Assembly (NCBI RefSeq): GCF_023913515.1
Contig: NZ_CP099391.1
Span: 3,286,001-3,350,000 of the forward strand
Origin: Natronococcus sp. CG52
GTDB lineage: Archaea; Halobacteriota; Halobacteria; Halobacteriales; Natrialbaceae
DNA: 64,000 bases
Direction: 5' to 3'
The translations under genes were made by a program, and so were the position numbers. The notes under the pieces are model-generated. The model made no database searches. It worked only from the letters and a program-made list of their open reading frames with translations, and was not told the DNA's origin. Shown here one piece after another: positions 53,324-63,549 of this stretch. The first letter of the stretch is position 1. The number at the start of each line of letters is the position of its first letter.

Positions 53324-53392
53324 GGGACGCGTTACGGAGAGCGCCGTCAAGGAAGGTGCGGTTCGGGCAGGTTACCTCGCGTCGGGTGCGAC

Positions 53393-53426
53393 GCCACCCC
53401 GGGTGGCACCGGGTGGCACGGCACCC
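53393..53426. promoter_or_regulatory. Tandem palindromes in the DHDPS-like / GNAT promoter region
   Basis: GCCACCC-C-GGGTGGC (53393-53407) is followed by GGGTGGCACGGCACCC (53411-53426). The TATA-like TATTTTATCG at 53431-53440 follows, about 26 nt before the GNAT ATG. The layout fits a repressor or activator site shared by the divergent genes. Confidence 0.5.
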
Positions 53427-53460
53427 GAGGTATTTTATCGAGTGTCAGCGAGGTGCCAGT

Positions 53461-53982
53461 ATGGAGATCCGGCGATTGGACGTCGAGGGAACGGCCGACG
53501 CACGCGCGATCGCTCGCATCAACGCGCTGGCCTGGCGCGAGGCCTACGCCGACCTGCTTCCAGAGGAAGTGATCGCGCGGTTCGAGGCCGATCCGTCCGA
53601 CGAACAGCGACGCGAGTACGCCGACCGACTGCGCGACGATCGGGACGGAATCTTCCTCGCGGAGATTGACGGCGCCGCTCGAGGCTACAGCTACGTCCGG
53701 TGGAGCGAGGAGACGAAGGACTTCGTCGGCGAGAACGAGGCCGGACTCAAAGAGATCTACGTCGAACCAGAGTACTGGGGCCAGGGGATCGGCACGGCGC
53801 TGCTCGAGCGCGGCCTCGAGCGAGTTCCGGACGATATCGAACGGGTGCGACTCGAGATGCTCGAAGGGAACGAGACCGGCCACCGCTTCTACGCGGCTCG
53901 CGGCTTCGCCCGCACCGGGAGTTCGGAGTTCGAGATAGCCGGCGAGGCGTACCCGACGGCTATCTACACGCTCGAACTGTAA
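53461..53982 (+). CDS. GNAT-family N-acetyltransferase
   Basis: 173 aa. INALAWREAYADLLPEEVIA is the usual N-terminal GNAT helix region; LKEIYVEPEYWGQGIGTALL holds the acetyl-CoA pyrophosphate loop (Q-x-x-G-x-G/A), then LEMLEGNETGHRFYAARGFA. The acceptor is unknown. The promoter carries tandem palindromes and an apparent leaderless layout. Confidence 0.92.
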   Translation: MEIRRLDVEGTADARAIARINALAWREAYADLLPEEVIARFEADPSDEQRREYADRLRDDRDGIFLAEIDGAARGYSYVRWSEETKDFVGENEAGLKEIYVEPEYWGQGIGTALLERGLERVPDDIERVRLEMLEGNETGHRFYAARGFARTGSSEFEIAGEAYPTAIYTLEL

Positions 53983-54058
53983 CGGGTTCGTTCGTACGAC
54001 CTATCACTCCGACGGATCATGCACAGAGCTTTTTCGGCGGCCGGGATGGGAACCACAC

Positions 54059-54688
54059 GTGAACGTACTCGTAGCGGGCGCCCACGGCCAGGTCGGACAG
54101 CACGTGACGGAACTGCTCGCGGAGAGCGAGCACGACGTACACGGGATGGTCCGCGACGAGGAACAACTGGAGGATATCGAATCCCTCGGCGCCGAACCGG
54201 TCCTCGGCGATCTGACCGAGGACGTCACGCACGCCGTCGAAGGGCGCGACGCGATCGTCTTCGCCGCCGGATCCGGCGGCGACGACGTGTGGGGCGTCGA
54301 TCGCGACGGGGCGATCAACATCATCGACGCCGCGGAAGCCGAGGGCGTCGACCGCTTCGTGATGTTGAGTTCGATCAACGCGGATCAGCCGGAGAACAGC
54401 CCCGAAGCGCTCCGGGAGTACCTCCGGGCGAAGGGCGAGGCCGACGAGTACCTCCGCGAGAGCGACCTAACGTACACCGTCGTCCGCCCCGGGCCGCTGA
54501 CGAACGAGGACGGGACCGGAGAGATCCGGACCGGCGCGGACCTCGACCGCGACGACGTCGAAATCCCGCGCGAGGACGTCGCTCAGGCGCTCGTCGCGGC
54601 GCTCACGGTGGCGAGCACCCACGGGACGACGTTCGAACTCGCGGCCGGCGACGAATCGATCGACCGAGCGCTTCGCGATCCGCTGTAG
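54059..54688 (+). CDS. Atypical SDR, NAD(P)-binding (SDR_a5-like)
   Basis: 209 aa; GTG start. VNVLVAGAHGQVGQHVTELL has GxxGxxG. VFAAGSGGDDVWGVDRDGAI, FVMLSSINADQPENSPEALR and YTVVRPGPLTNEDGTGEIRT match the NmrA/SDR_a5 group (YhfK/YwnB-like), which lacks the usual YxxxK pair. It probably acts as an oxidoreductase or redox sensor; substrate unknown. Confidence 0.9.
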   Translation: MNVLVAGAHGQVGQHVTELLAESEHDVHGMVRDEEQLEDIESLGAEPVLGDLTEDVTHAVEGRDAIVFAAGSGGDDVWGVDRDGAINIIDAAEAEGVDRFVMLSSINADQPENSPEALREYLRAKGEADEYLRESDLTYTVVRPGPLTNEDGTGEIRTGADLDRDDVEIPREDVAQALVAALTVASTHGTTFELAAGDESIDRALRDPL

Positions 54689-54786
54689 GACTGGCGTCGC
54701 CCGCTACAGTACGGGCGAGTCGGCCTCACCGTTACAGAGAGACGGACCATCCCTCACCGATGCTATAGTTCGATCGATAATATAAT

Positions 54787-54797
54787 GACAGTGTCAA
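54787..54797. promoter_or_regulatory. TGACAGTGTCA palindrome upstream of the UPF0058 gene
   Basis: An 11-bp perfect palindrome lies just before the TATA-like CTTAAGTATTAA (54804-54815), which is about 30 nt before the ATG at 54840. A regulator site is plausible. Confidence 0.35.
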
Positions 54798-54839
54798 TCA
54801 GATTCTTAAGTATTAATAGCTAGCTACCTGAATAGATGC

Positions 54840-55124
54840 ATGAAAAAACAGAGCCTCGTCCACGTGCACGGACTCCTCACCCAGATCCGCAGCGAACTCC
54901 AGAACTGTGGGGAAGTTCCCGGGGATGCGTACAGAGGGTACGAGGAGCGGAACGTCTCCCCGATGTCGATCCACCGCGGAAAGGACGCTCATCGAGAAGC
55001 GATCGACCTGCTGGGAGATGGAATTCTTCGAACGATAGACCACCAACGCGACGGGAACGAACCCGAGAAAACGGACCTGTCCCTCCCTTCCGGGGTGGAC
55101 GACTGGAAATTCCCCGACCGGTGA
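54840..55124 (+). CDS. UPF0058 family protein
   Basis: 94 aa, MKKQSLVHVHGLLTQIRSEL then YRGYEERNVSPMSIHRGKDA. KKQ.L.H.HGLL is the opening of haloarchaeal UPF0058 proteins; His-rich residues could bind metal. A strong TATA lies upstream. Role unknown, though the family is widespread in haloarchaea. Confidence 0.88.
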   Translation: MKKQSLVHVHGLLTQIRSELQNCGEVPGDAYRGYEERNVSPMSIHRGKDAHREAIDLLGDGILRTIDHQRDGNEPEKTDLSLPSGVDDWKFPDR

Positions 55125-55552
55125 GGGGACGCGAAGGCACAGATCCGACCGCTCGACGAGGGTCCCGGAGTCGCCGTGTCGGCGATCGAAGTCCCGGGAC
55201 GGCCGTGCGCCGCGCCCTCCGCACTCGAGTTCCCGGCCCGGCCGAACCGAGCGAATAGGGAGAATTACAGCCGGCGTGTTCGTTCGTCAGTCCTATCGAA
55301 CGAACGCCCGAGCGTTCGGGATCGTCTCGACCGACCGACGGTGAGCCCGGCCGCAACCGAACGATAACGCGGACGAGATCGACGTCGAGGCCGGTTGCGC
55401 GAGGGAGACGGACGGGCGACGAGCGACTGAATTTGGCCACTCAACCGGACTGAGCCGGCGGCGGGACCGTCCCGTCGGCTGCTGATGTGTGCAGAAAACG
55501 GCCGCCGGCGAGGACCAGCACCGCTAAGAGGACGTGACCGAATTCACCGGCC
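55125..55552. other. Intergenic region without recognised gene
   Basis: About 430 bp. Frames are open only because of GC richness. A small inverted repeat TCGAACGAACGCCCGAGCGTTCGGGATCG lies near 55298-55325. Nothing else is recognised. Confidence 0.5.
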
Positions 55553-56572
55553 GTGAGCGACCTCGGCAAGATCGATCGACAGTTCTTCGAGCGCCGCATC
55601 GCGCCGAACCTCGGCGCCGATCGGGAGGACGTCGCCCTTGGCCCCAGTCACGGCGTCGACTTCGGCGTCCTCGACGTCGGCGGACAGGCGCTGGTCACCG
55701 CGACCGACCCGCTCTCGATCCTCCCCGAGATCGGCCTCGAGCGCGCCGCCCGATTCGCGCTCGACCTCGTCCTCGCGGACGTCGCCGTCAGCGGCATTCC
55801 GCCGTCACACCTCTCGATCTGTTTTACCCTGCCCGAGACGATGAGCGACGACGAGTTCGCGACCGTCTGGGAGACGATCCACGCGGGGTGTGCCGATCTC
55901 GGCGTCGCCGTCGCGACGGGCCACACGGCCCGGTATTCCGGACAGACCCATCCGTGGGTCGGCGCCGCGACAGCGATGGCCGTCGGCGAGCACGACGACG
56001 TCGTCCGCCCGGACGGCGCGCGCGAGGGTGATCGGCTCCTCCTGACGACCGGCCCCGCCGTCGAGTCGGTCGGTCTCCTGAGCACGCTCTTTCCCGACCA
56101 GCTGGCGCTCCCGGATGCGACGATCGCAGACGCCCGGGAGCGACTCGAGGAAGTCCACTGCGTCCGCGACGCCCTCACGGCCGCCGCCGCGGGACCCGTG
56201 ACGGCAATGCACGACGTAACGGAGGGCGGACTTGCCGGCGCGCTCAACGAGATGGCTGCCGGCGCGGACGCCCGGTTCGCCGTCGACCGTGCGGCCGTTC
56301 CGATGCGCCCCGGCGTCGCCGAGGTCTGTTCCCACCTCGAGATCGATCCCTGGGCGGCGACCAGCTGCGGTTCGCTCGTGATCGCGGTCGATCCGTCGGG
56401 AGTCGACGCGGTCCGCGAGGCGCTCGAGGCGCGCGAAACCGTCGCGGCCGAGATCGGCCGCGTCGAGGCGAGCGAGGACGATCGCGGGACGGTAGTCGTG
56501 GACGGTGAGCGACTCGAGCACCCGCGAGTCGACCCCTCGTGGGACGCCTACGCGAAACTGGCCGACGAGTAG
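55553..56572 (+). CDS. AIR-synthase-fold protein (HypE/PurM-like)
   Basis: 339 aa; GTG start. DFGVLDVGGQALVTATDPLS holds the metal-binding Asp, RFALDLVLADVAVSGIPPSH and TGHTARYSG the phosphate loop, and AMHDVTEGGLAGALNEMAAG the second conserved DVTEGG. This is the AIRS-related family seen in many archaea. Hydrogenase genes are absent here, so true HypE is unlikely. It is an ATP-using enzyme of unknown substrate. Confidence 0.85.
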   Translation: MSDLGKIDRQFFERRIAPNLGADREDVALGPSHGVDFGVLDVGGQALVTATDPLSILPEIGLERAARFALDLVLADVAVSGIPPSHLSICFTLPETMSDDEFATVWETIHAGCADLGVAVATGHTARYSGQTHPWVGAATAMAVGEHDDVVRPDGAREGDRLLLTTGPAVESVGLLSTLFPDQLALPDATIADARERLEEVHCVRDALTAAAAGPVTAMHDVTEGGLAGALNEMAAGADARFAVDRAAVPMRPGVAEVCSHLEIDPWAATSCGSLVIAVDPSGVDAVREALEARETVAAEIGRVEASEDDRGTVVVDGERLEHPRVDPSWDAYAKLADE

Positions 56573-56672
56573 CTCGGGCCGAAGTACGACCGTCCGCGTC
56601 GCCGTTATCGTCGACGTTCATCGTTCCGGACGGCTTGATGGAGCTTTACGCTTCGCAGCCGTGTTTGACTAC

Positions 56673-58001
56673 ATGCACACGGTGGACGCGATTCTGGGAC
56701 TTGCTGACTCGCCGATTATCCTCCAGGCGCTATCGCGGGAAACGATCACCATCCTCGGCGTGGTCGCGATCGGCGCGCTGATCGGACTTTCGGCGTTCTT
56801 TTCGTCCTCGGAGATCGCCATCTTCTCGCTCGTCGACCACCGAATCGGCACGCTGGTCGAGGACGGCGTCTCCGGCGCCGGAACCCTCGCGGAGCTGAAA
56901 GCGAACCCGCGGCGGTTGCTGGTCACGATCCTCGTCGGAAACAACATCGCGAACATCGCCATGTCGAGCATCGCGACCGGACTGCTCGGAATGTACTTCG
57001 ACGCCGGCGAAGCCGTGCTCATCGCGACCTTCGGCGTCACCTCGATCGTGTTGCTGTTCGGAGAGAGCGCACCCAAGTCGTACGCCGTCGAGAACAGCGA
57101 GTCGTGGGCGCTGCGGATCGCGGGCCCGCTCCGACTCTCGCAGTACCTGCTCTATCCGCTCGTCGCCGTGTTCGACGTGCTCACCCGGAGCGTCAACAAG
57201 ATCGTGGGAAGCGAAGGGGACTTCGAGAGCGCGTACGTCACCCGCTCGGAAATCGGCGACGTGATCCAGGCGGGCCAGCGAGACGGCGCCTTAGAGGAGG
57301 AAGAACACCGGATGCTCCAGCGCATCCTCCGGTTCCGGAACCGGACCGCCAAGGAAACGATGGTGCCCCGGCTGGACGTAGTCGCGGTGGCCGCGGACGA
57401 GGACCTGTCGACGGCGATCGAAACGTGTATCGACAGCGGGTTCCGGCGACTGCCGGTCTACGAGGGGACGCTCGACGAGATCGTCGGCGTCGTCGACGCG
57501 ATCGACCTGCTGGCGGCCCGGGAACGCGATCCGGACGCGTCGCTTCGGTCCCTCGCAGCCGAACCGTACGTCGTCCCCGAGACGAAAGACGTCGACGAGA
57601 TACTGGAAGAGCTTCGAGAGGAGCGCCGAAATATCGCCATCGTCGTCGACGAGTTCGGCACGACGGCCGGCGTCCTGACGATCGAGAACATCGTCGAGGA
57701 GATCATCGGCGAGGTGCTCAGGGAGATGGAACGCGTTCCGATCCGATGGATCGACGACGGGACGGCCCTCGTCCGCGGCGAAGTGAACGTCCACGAGGTA
57801 AACGAAGCGCTCGAGACCGCCCTGCCCGAAACGGGCGAGTTCGAGTCCATCGCGGGGTTCATCTTCGACAGGGCCGGGCGCATCGTCGAGGAGGGCGAAT
57901 CGGTCACCTACGACGACGTGCGACTCGTCGTCGAAACCGCGGAGAACAACCGCATCCTCGAGGTCCGCATCGAGACGCTCGCGGAGGAACCGGTGTCGTA
58001 A
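56673..58001 (+). CDS. CNNM/CorC-family membrane protein with CBS pair
   Basis: 442 aa. The DUF21 membrane domain runs to about 190 (IGLSAFFSSSEIAIFSLVDH; LFGESAPKSYAVENSE). A CBS pair spans about 210-330 (TMVPRLDVVAVAADEDLSTA; GFRRLPVYEGTLDEIVGVVD; VDEFGTTAGVLTIENIVEEI). A C-terminal CorC_HlyC domain follows to 435. The family handles Mg2+ or related cations. The start at ATG 56673 opens just ahead of helix 1. Single gene. Confidence 0.93.
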   Translation: MHTVDAILGLADSPIILQALSRETITILGVVAIGALIGLSAFFSSSEIAIFSLVDHRIGTLVEDGVSGAGTLAELKANPRRLLVTILVGNNIANIAMSSIATGLLGMYFDAGEAVLIATFGVTSIVLLFGESAPKSYAVENSESWALRIAGPLRLSQYLLYPLVAVFDVLTRSVNKIVGSEGDFESAYVTRSEIGDVIQAGQRDGALEEEEHRMLQRILRFRNRTAKETMVPRLDVVAVAADEDLSTAIETCIDSGFRRLPVYEGTLDEIVGVVDAIDLLAARERDPDASLRSLAAEPYVVPETKDVDEILEELREERRNIAIVVDEFGTTAGVLTIENIVEEIIGEVLREMERVPIRWIDDGTALVRGEVNVHEVNEALETALPETGEFESIAGFIFDRAGRIVEEGESVTYDDVRLVVETAENNRILEVRIETLAEEPVS

Positions 58002-58095
58002 GACCGAGTTCGATCGAGTCGTCGTTCGTCATCGAGACGGACACTCCGACCGTGCGACCACTACCGATTAGTACAACGGGGCGATAGCCACACCT

Positions 58096-59412
58096 ATGAG
58101 AACGCCAGCACCCGACGCGCGTCCCGTCGCCCTCACGATCGCGGGCAGCGACTCCGGCGGCGGAGCCGGTATCCAGGCGGATCTCGCAACGATGACCGCT
58201 CACGGCGTCTTCGGGACGTCGGCGATCACCGCCGTCACCGCCCAGCACACCCGCGGCGTCGAGTCCTCGTTCGTACTGCCGATAGCGGAGGTCGAGGCCC
58301 AGATCGAGGCCGTCACCGGCGATTTCGCGGTCGGCGCGGCGAAGACCGGCATGCTCGCGACGACCGACGTCGTCCGGCTAGTCGCCGACCGGGCACCGGC
58401 GTTCGAGTTCCCGCTGGTCGTCGACCCCGTTATGGTCGCGTCCTCCGGCGACCGGCTGCTCGAGCCCGAGGCCGAACGCGCCTACGAAGACCTGCTCGGG
58501 GAGGCGACGCTCGCGACGCCGAACGCCGACGAGGCCGAGGTACTGGCGGGTATCGAGGTCACGGATCCGGAGAGCGCACGGACGGCGGCCGAGACGGTCC
58601 TCGAGACGGGCGTCGACGCGGTGCTCCTCAAGGGCGGTCACGTCCCCGGCGAGACGGTCCGGGACGTACTCGTCACCAGGGACGACGTCAGGACGTTCGA
58701 ACATCCGCGAATCGGAACCGACGCGACCCACGGCTCCGGCTGCACGCTGGCCTCGGCGATCACGGCCCGCCTGGCGAAGGGAGAGCCGCTCGAGACCGCA
58801 GTGGAAGCTGCGACCGACTTCCTCGCCCGCGCCGTTCGCTACTACTACGACGTCGGGGAGGGCCACGGCGCGGTCAACCACGCCGTCGAACTCCGGAGCG
58901 CGGCCGCCCGCGAGCCGACCGCCGAGGCGGTCCAGGCGGTCGTCGACCGGCTCGTTGCGGCGGACGTGTCGGGGCTCGTCCCCGAGGTCGGGATGAACGT
59001 CGTCGGCGCGACCCCCTACGCCGAATCGATCGCCGAGACGGCCGCCGTCGAGGGGCGGATCACGCGCGTGCTGGACGGCGTCCAGCCCAATCGCGGCGTC
59101 CGGTTCGGCGCCTCGAGCCACCTCGCCGGCTTCCTCGTCTCGACTCGGGAGTACGCCCCCGACCTGCGCTTCGCCGTCAACTGCCGCTTCGACGAAGAGG
59201 TCGAGCGCGCCCTCGAGCGTCTCGAGTGGCCGGTCGCCGAGGACGATCGATCGACCTGCCCGGCGGACGCGTTCGGCGTCCGAGAGACGACACCCGTCGC
59301 GGTGATCGACCGCGGCGACGTCGGGAGGGAAGCGATGACTCGGCTCGTCGCCGAGGAGCCGGAGACGCTGGCCGACCGCCTCCTGGCGCTCGATGCGGAG
59401 GTGGCCGAGTGA
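58096..59412 (+). CDS. thiD: HMP(-P) kinase fused to thiamine-phosphate synthase ThiN
   Basis: 438 aa bifunctional enzyme. ThiD part (1-~260): [53 protein letters not shown] with the catalytic Cys. ThiN part (~280-438): [39 protein letters not shown], and RYDE-like end with [14 protein letters not shown]. It makes HMP-PP and joins it to the thiazole. Fusion is known in archaea. GTGA overlap couples it to the next gene. Confidence 0.95.
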   Translation: MRTPAPDARPVALTIAGSDSGGGAGIQADLATMTAHGVFGTSAITAVTAQHTRGVESSFVLPIAEVEAQIEAVTGDFAVGAAKTGMLATTDVVRLVADRAPAFEFPLVVDPVMVASSGDRLLEPEAERAYEDLLGEATLATPNADEAEVLAGIEVTDPESARTAAETVLETGVDAVLLKGGHVPGETVRDVLVTRDDVRTFEHPRIGTDATHGSGCTLASAITARLAKGEPLETAVEAATDFLARAVRYYYDVGEGHGAVNHAVELRSAAAREPTAEAVQAVVDRLVAADVSGLVPEVGMNVVGATPYAESIAETAAVEGRITRVLDGVQPNRGVRFGASSHLAGFLVSTREYAPDLRFAVNCRFDEEVERALERLEWPVAEDDRSTCPADAFGVRETTPVAVIDRGDVGREAMTRLVAEEPETLADRLLALDAEVAE

Positions 59413-60377
59413 ACGCCCTCGACGCCGACGTCGGCGTGATACTGCCCCAGTACGGAACCGATCTCGAGACGATTCGACGCGTCGCGACCGACGCCGAGTC
59501 GCTCGGCTACGACGCCGTCTGGCTCGAGGATCACCTCCAGTCCTGGATCGGCGACCCGCGCCGGGAGACCGCCGAGTGCTGGACGACCCTCGCCGCGGTC
59601 GCCGAGGCGACCGAACGGATCCGCCTCGGCTCGCTCGTCACCAGCCAGTCCTATCGCCACCCGTCGCTGCTGGCGAAGATGGCGGCGACGGTCGATCGCG
59701 TCAGCGACGGCCGACTCGAACTCGGCCTCGGCGCGGGCTGGTACGCGGACGAGTACGATCGCTTCGGCTACGAGTTCCGGAAACCGCCCGCCGAGCGAAT
59801 TCGACGGCTTCGCGAGACGGTCGAGATCCTGCAGGGGTTGTGGACGAACGAGACCTTCAGCTACGAGGGCGACGCGCTCGACGTCACGCTCGAGGACGCG
59901 TTCTGCGAACCGCAGCCGGTACAGGACCCACACCCGCCGATCTGGATCGGCGGCGGCGGGGAGAAGTTTACGCTGCGGTACGCCGCCGAACTGGCCGACG
60001 GCTGGAACTACGGCACCCTCGAGCCCGAGGGGTTCGCCGAAAAGCTCGCGGTCCTGCGCGAGCACTGCGAGAGCGAGGAGCGCTACGAGGCGATCGACAG
60101 ATCCGCCGAGCTGTTCGTCTTCGTCGACGAGACGGACGAGGCCGCCGAGCGCAAACGCTCGCAGTTCGCGGAGAACTACCTGCCCGACGAGCCGTCCGAA
60201 CCGCGGGAGTTCTTCCTCTCGGCGTACGTCGAGACGGCCCCGACGGGATCGCCGGAGACGATCCGCGAGCGCCTCGAGGAGTACGAGGACGTCGGCATCG
60301 AGACGTTCATGCTCGCGGTTCCGAGCGCGGTCGACGACGACAGTCTCGCGCTGCTACGCGACGCGCTGCTCGAGTAG
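59409..60377 (+). CDS. LLM-class F420-dependent oxidoreductase
   Basis: 322 aa; GTG start overlapping the thiD stop. GYDAVWLEDHLQSWIGDPRR, IRLGSLVTSQSYRHPSLLAK, DRVSDGRLELGLGAGWYADE and PPIWIGGGGEKFTLRYAAEL are hallmarks of bacterial-luciferase-like, F420- or flavin-using enzymes. The hydride donor in haloarchaea is usually F420H2. Substrate unknown. Tight coupling to thiD may reflect only operon packing. Confidence 0.9.
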   Translation: MNALDADVGVILPQYGTDLETIRRVATDAESLGYDAVWLEDHLQSWIGDPRRETAECWTTLAAVAEATERIRLGSLVTSQSYRHPSLLAKMAATVDRVSDGRLELGLGAGWYADEYDRFGYEFRKPPAERIRRLRETVEILQGLWTNETFSYEGDALDVTLEDAFCEPQPVQDPHPPIWIGGGGEKFTLRYAAELADGWNYGTLEPEGFAEKLAVLREHCESEERYEAIDRSAELFVFVDETDEAAERKRSQFAENYLPDEPSEPREFFLSAYVETAPTGSPETIRERLEEYEDVGIETFMLAVPSAVDDDSLALLRDALLE

Positions 60378-60496
60378 CGGGACCGACGGAATGCGCGAAC
60401 GTGCGCGCGTACCGTTTTCGGTCTCGCAGTTGAGGACGATCCTCTCGAGCGAAGGAACGAGAACACGACGGTCAGGCTGCGGACCGGGATCACAAC

Positions 60497-60772
60497 CTAT
60501 TCCGTCGAACGGGCTTCGACGGAGACCGTGCCGTCGCTCGCGACCGTCACGTCGTATCCGCAGTAGGCGAAACTCACGCTGCCGCCGACTTCGTGCCGAG
60601 CAGCGCTCGACGATCCCCAGAGCCGATCCAGCGTTTCGGGATCGATGACGCTGTAGAGCGGCGGCCGGAGCTCCGACGGCTGACAGTCCTCGCGGTCGGC
60701 AACCGTCGAGATCACCTCGAGACTCGGTCGGTCGAATTCGGCGCCGTTCTCCATCGGTACTATCTCAGACAT
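60497..60772 (-). CDS. HalOD1-domain protein
   Basis: 91 aa. LEVISTVADREDCQPSELRP, PLYSVIDPETLDRLWGSSSA and VSFAYCGYDVTVASDGTVSV form the haloarchaeal output domain HalOD1. It stands alone without a receiver or sensor. GTCTCTCTCTGGAGACTAGAGAC just before the start could fold in the mRNA. Role unknown. Confidence 0.9.
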   Translation of the reverse strand: MSEIVPMENGAEFDRPSLEVISTVADREDCQPSELRPPLYSVIDPETLDRLWGSSSAARHEVGGSVSFAYCGYDVTVASDGTVSVEARSTE

Positions 60773-60863
60773 CGTCTCTAGTCTCCAGAGAGAGACGGTT
60801 CGGTTTACCGTCTAATAATCAGGCGTCTTATACCGGGTGGAATACACAGGTGGAGGGAGACTA

Positions 60864-61538
60864 CTACAGGTAGACCCGTGGGTTTTCCACGAAGAGTTCG
60901 TCGTACACCTTGTTCGTGATGAGCCGAAGATGGCCCGAAAGGGTCGATCTGGAGATGTCGAGTTCGTCGGCTACTTCGTCAGCCGCTGCGCCCTCGGGAT
61001 CGAAGTAGCCCATCGCCGCCGCCGTCGTCGCGACCTCCCGCTGTCGGTCCGTCAGGTCCAGGTCGAGACGAGCCTCGGACTGCAGATCGGCGTACGTTTC
61101 GACGGGGTACAACCGCTTCAACTGATACGTGATCCCCGCTCGGTCGCAGTGTTCGGTCAGTCCCGTGAGGATGTCCCTATCGCTGATGTACAGCAGATAC
61201 GTCCAGACACCCTCGTAGCTACTGGCAGCGAGAACACAGCCGTCGAGATCCGAGATTATCGGCGAGACCGTCCGGACGTCCGGATCCGTGGTTACCCGGT
61301 AGAGCGCGGTATCGTCTACCTCGAGGAGTTGATCCCGGTCGGTGACCGAACCGGTTTCGTCGCACGCGGACTCGAACGCGTCCGTGTCGACGTTCGTGAC
61401 GGAGTAGAACACCGTCGGTTCGGTCAGATCAGTCACCGGTTGCGGTTTGATCTCGGCGACGGCCTCCGGAAGCGACTCGAGCACCGCACCCAGATGCAGT
61501 CTGGGATGCGTGAACGAAACTTCGGCGATATAACTCAT
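60864..61538 (-). CDS. Bat-type helix-turn-helix regulator
   Basis: 224 aa. The N-terminal half is a ligand or Bat-like domain; the C-terminal HTH_10 reads LTDRQREVATTAAAMGYFDP, then AAADEVADELDISRSTLSGH LRLITNKVYDELF. The pattern matches bacterioopsin-activator-family regulators of haloarchaea. It is divergent from the tRNA-binding protein gene; no rhodopsin gene lies in the window. Confidence 0.88.
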   Translation of the reverse strand: MSYIAEVSFTHPRLHLGAVLESLPEAVAEIKPQPVTDLTEPTVFYSVTNVDTDAFESACDETGSVTDRDQLLEVDDTALYRVTTDPDVRTVSPIISDLDGCVLAASSYEGVWTYLLYISDRDILTGLTEHCDRAGITYQLKRLYPVETYADLQSEARLDLDLTDRQREVATTAAAMGYFDPEGAAADEVADELDISRSTLSGHLRLITNKVYDELFVENPRVYL

Positions 61539-61714
61539 TGCGTCGCACCGTCTATTGTACCCCTGTTCGAACGCGATTTACATAAATCAACTATTAATAT
61601 TCCTGGAGTAGCCGAAAGGGATTAACGGACGAATCGAGCCGTTACGCGTCAGCGAACGGCTCAAACCCTGCTGCGACGATCGGTTTTTTGGCGTGGCGAT
61701 CGGAAACGTGAACT

Positions 61715-62050
61715 ATGGCAGAGATCGAAAGCCCGTTCGACGTCGAGATCCGCGTCGGGGAAGTACTCGAGGCGGAGTCGTTTCCGGAGACGAACAAGCC
61801 GAAGATGACGAAACTCCGGATCGATCTCGGGGAGGACCGCGGCGAGATCCGGTCCGCCGCACAGCTGGACCACCACTACGACCCCGACGAACTCGAGGGG
61901 CGACAGGTGCTGTGTGCGACGAACCTCGGCTCGGTCCGGATCGCCGGCTTCAAATCCGAGGCGCTGACCGTCGGCGTCCCGGACGAGGAGGGGTATCCGG
62001 TGCTCGTGGAGCCGAACGAGGACGTGCCGCTCGGCGGAGTACTGTTCTGA
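61715..62050 (+). CDS. Stand-alone tRNA-binding OB-fold protein (CsaA/MetG-beta-like)
   Basis: 111 aa. [60 protein letters not shown] and [19 protein letters not shown] match the EMAP/CsaA OB fold. It probably binds tRNA or serves as a chaperone. Single gene. Confidence 0.9.
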   Translation: MAEIESPFDVEIRVGEVLEAESFPETNKPKMTKLRIDLGEDRGEIRSAAQLDHHYDPDELEGRQVLCATNLGSVRIAGFKSEALTVGVPDEEGYPVLVEPNEDVPLGGVLF

Positions 62051-62127
62051 GCGGTAGCGGCGATCACGTGGGGTTGACGGCGATCGCTCGCATTACCAAT
62101 ATACGTCCAGCCGGAGTCACGCCCACT

Positions 62128-63549
62128 ATGGACGGCCCATCGTCGTCGGCCGGGGGAACCAACGTCGAGGGAGAGGCGCCACAGATCGAACCGACGATCG
62201 AAACCGACGACGCGACGATCACCGACGACGCCGAACTCGAGCGAACGCTCGGGCTCTCCGGCGGACTCGCTATCGGGATCGGGACGATGATCGGCGCCGG
62301 CATCTTCGTCTTCCCGGGACTCGCGGCCGGGAGAGCGGGTCCCGCTGCGGCGGCGTCGTTCGCGATCGGCGCCGTCGTCGCGTTGCTGGTCGCGCTTCCC
62401 GCCTCCGAACTCGCGACGGCGATGCCGAAGAGCGGCGGTGGCTACTACTTCATCTCGCGCGGGCTGGGCACGCTCGCCGGGGCCGTCGTCGGACTCTCGT
62501 TGTGGTTCGGGCTGGTGTTCGCGACGGCCTTCTATCTCGTCGGATTCGGCTACTACGCCGTCGATACGCTCGCCGAACTCGGGCTCGCGGTCGGCGGGGG
62601 GCTCGTCATCCCGCTGGCGCTGTTGTTCGGCGCGGGCTTTACCGTCCTGAACGTCACGGGGACGGAAAACGCGGCGAAGCTCCAGAACGGGATCGTCGCG
62701 CTGTTGCTGTCGATTCTGGTGTGTTTCCTCGCGTACGGCGGCCTCGATGCGGCCGGACTGGTTGGCGAGCCGATGGCACCCGAGCAGTTCGCCCCGCTCG
62801 GGACGATGCCGATCCTGACGACGGCGGCGCTCGTCTTCACCTCGTATCTCGGCTTCGCGCAGGTGGCGACCGTCGCCGGGGAGATGAAAGAACCCGGCCG
62901 GAACCTGCCGCTGGCGATGGTCGGCTCGGTGCTCGTCGTCGGCGTCCTCTACGTGTTGACGATCTTCGTCGCGACGAGCGCGTTCGGGAGCGAGCAGCTC
63001 TCGCGGTTCGGCGAGACCGCGATGGTCGAGGTCGGCCGCCACTACCTCGGCGCCGTCGGCGCGTTCGCGATCGTCTTCGGCGGCCTGCTCGCGACGATGT
63101 CGAGCGCCAACGCGTCGGTTCTCAGCACGTCTCGGGCGATCTACGCCGTCTCGAAGGACGCCCTGTTACCGCGGCAGGCGAGCCGCATCAACCTCCGGTA
63201 CGGCACGCCACACGTCGCGCTGGGGATGGCCGGCGGGCCGATTCTCGTCCTGACCGCGACCGGCCGCGTGGAGCTCCTCGCCGAGGTCGCGTCGTTCCTG
63301 CACCTCATCATGTACGGACTGATCTGCGTGGCGCTGCTCGCACTGCGTCGAGACGAGCCGGAGTGGTACGACCCCGACTTCCGGGTGCCCGGCTACCCCG
63401 TCGTTCCGGTGCTCGGGGCGATCGCCAGCTTCGCGCTGATCGGGTTCATGCAGCTCGCGTCCCAGCTCGTCGGCGTCGGTATCATGATCGCGACCGCCGG
63501 GTGGTACGCCTACTACGCCCGGGACGTAACCCTGAAGGGGGCACTCTAA
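62128..63549 (+). CDS. APC-family amino acid permease
   Basis: 473 aa, 12 hydrophobic segments. [20 protein letters not shown] is the APC signature of helix 1; [20 protein letters not shown] is the helix 2-3 motif. A 40-residue acidic N-terminal tail precedes it. An Usp gene overlaps its stop by one base (TAATG), a pairing common in haloarchaea where Usp proteins regulate permeases. Substrate unknown. Confidence 0.93.
   Translation: MDGPSSSAGGTNVEGEAPQIEPTIETDDATITDDAELERTLGLSGGLAIGIGTMIGAGIFVFPGLAAGRAGPAAAASFAIGAVVALLVALPASELATAMPKSGGGYYFISRGLGTLAGAVVGLSLWFGLVFATAFYLVGFGYYAVDTLAELGLAVGGGLVIPLALLFGAGFTVLNVTGTENAAKLQNGIVALLLSILVCFLAYGGLDAAGLVGEPMAPEQFAPLGTMPILTTAALVFTSYLGFAQVATVAGEMKEPGRNLPLAMVGSVLVVGVLYVLTIFVATSAFGSEQLSRFGETAMVEVGRHYLGAVGAFAIVFGGLLATMSSANASVLSTSRAIYAVSKDALLPRQASRINLRYGTPHVALGMAGGPILVLTATGRVELLAEVASFLHLIMYGLICVALLALRRDEPEWYDPDFRVPGYPVVPVLGAIASFALIGFMQLASQLVGVGIMIATAGWYAYYARDVTLKGAL

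Noticed and set aside
58002-58095. A TPP riboswitch ahead of thiD
   Set aside because: The gap is under 100 nt and lacks the conserved CUGAGA and ACCUG(A) elements of THI boxes.
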